Shown here: piece by piece, positions 6,946 through 7,430 of the stretch | How the letters are laid out: every line of letters starts with the position of its first letter | Position numbering within the stretch: the first letter of the stretch is position 1 | Translations under genes and position numbers: made by a program | Notes under the pieces: generated by a model | What the model saw: the letters and a program-made list of their open reading frames with translations, nothing else | What the model was told of the DNA's origin: nothing | Databases searched by the model: none | Assembly: GCA_937911845.1 (NCBI GenBank) | Contig: CALDQF010000243.1 | Span: forward strand, 1-7,430 | Reading direction: 5' to 3' | Source: an uncultured Phycisphaera sp. | Lineage (GTDB): Bacteria > Planctomycetota > Phycisphaerae > Phycisphaerales > SM1A02 | DNA: 7,430 nt

Positions 6946-7430
6946 TCTATTTAAAACAAATGTAACAGATTTAGTTGATATAATATTTAAAAGATCTTTT
7001 TTTGATCCTTCAATAATTTTCTTACCATGATTAATTATAGTTATATTGTCACAAAGATTTTCTGCTTCTTCAAGATAATGTGTAGTTAAACATACAGTTT
7101 TTCCGTGTGCACTTATTTTTTTAATGTAATTCCAAACTGATGTCCTTATATCAATATCTACACCTGCTGTTGGCTCATCTAAAATAATAATTTCAGGATC
7201 ATGCACTAAGGCTTTTCCAATTAATAATCTTCTTCTCATGCCTCCTGACAAAGTTCTAGCATATGCATTTCTTTGGTCAGTTAACTTTAAGTTTTCTAAA
7301 ATTTCATCAGTCTTCCTTTTACTTTTTGGAACACCATATAAACCTGCTTGGAGTTCTAGTAATTCAGCTGGAGAAAAAAAAGGATCTATATTAAGTTCTT
7401 GGGGAACTATACCAATTTTAAATTTACTTA
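6931..7430 (-). CDS. YadG-like ABC-2 transporter ATP-binding protein, internal fragment
   Basis: About 166 residues from the middle of an ABC-2 type exporter ATPase, cut at both ends. The frame is open from the window edge. The Q-loop reads GIVPQE (7396-7413), a helical segment follows (PAELLELQAGLYGVPKSKRK, 7312-7371), and then the signature LSGGMRRRL begins at 7251. Counting that Leu as 1, Walker B is IIILDEP at 21-27 with catalytic Glu26, the D-loop is AGVD at 29-32, and the H-loop His is 58 in TTHYLEEAE. The apparent TTG start at 7249-7251 is just this signature leucine, not a start. Walker A lies beyond the right edge. The order and wording closely follow E. coli YadG as I remember it, which would continue about 75 residues past the point where this copy stops. 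The missing C-terminus and 29% GC mark it as foreign to the neighbouring genes. It probably comes from a low-GC bacterium. The transported substrate is unknown. Confidence 0.88.

Noticed and set aside
7374..7381. Run of eight A residues in the AT-rich fragment as a possible frameshift site
   Set aside because: The ATPase frame reads straight through it as Pro-Phe-Phe-Ser and stays in register with the Q-loop on one side and the LSGGM motif on the other, so no frameshift is needed.
6790..7430. A novel defence or signalling system at the right edge
   Set aside because: The ATPase is an ordinary ABC-2 exporter type with standard motifs. No nuclease, reverse transcriptase, TIR, toxin or repeat array is present in the visible sequence.

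Overview
The window looks like a GC-rich (about 58-60% in hand-counted lines) bacterial chromosome segment, roughly positions 1-6930, joined to an AT-rich fragment (29% GC by hand count over 6961-7430) at the right edge. The GC-rich part reads like a planctomycete, possibly of the Phycisphaerae type. That is an inference from the look of the ResB/CcsA pair (signal-peptide-bearing CcsA with a long extracytoplasmic front domain) and the DUF4026-like gene; no marker gene confirms it. The AT-rich part resembles low-GC marine alphaproteobacteria of the SAR11 kind, again by style only.

Layout, left to right. 1-660 (+) is the C-terminal part of an APH-family small-molecule phosphotransferase, cut by the left edge. 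It converges on a leftward cluster and overlaps its last gene by 4 bp. That cluster, read on the minus strand from right to left, is: a 3-hydroxyacyl-CoA (3-hydroxybutyryl-CoA type) dehydrogenase (5926-6789); ResB, the System II cytochrome c synthetase subunit (3622-5898); CcsA, the haem-handling WWD-domain subunit (1961-3625); and a 435-residue DUF4026/DUF2314-like protein (657-1964). resB-ccsA and ccsA-DUF4026 each overlap by ATGA, so these three are almost certainly cotranscribed and translationally coupled. ResB and CcsA together export haem and attach it to CXXCH motifs of c-type cytochromes outside the cytoplasmic membrane. The role of the third gene is unknown. The dehydrogenase lies 27 bp upstream of resB and may share the transcript, but its metabolic role is separate.

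Right edge. From about 6931 to 7430 the minus strand encodes the middle of a YadG-like ABC-2 transporter ATPase: Q-loop, LSGGM signature, Walker B, D-loop and H-loop. Its frame stays open to the window edge, and it runs by chance in frame into the dehydrogenase, giving an apparent 441-residue fusion. GC content drops abruptly at about 6920-6945. The ATPase loses its expected C-terminal region there, and the dehydrogenase keeps its own ATG and Shine-Dalgarno. The simplest reading is a chimeric join (assembly artefact or, less likely, a real recombination), not a novel fusion enzyme. I found no RNA gene, CRISPR array, insertion sequence or clear terminator. Apart from the junction, the window is ordinary cytochrome c maturation and lipid-metabolism territory.
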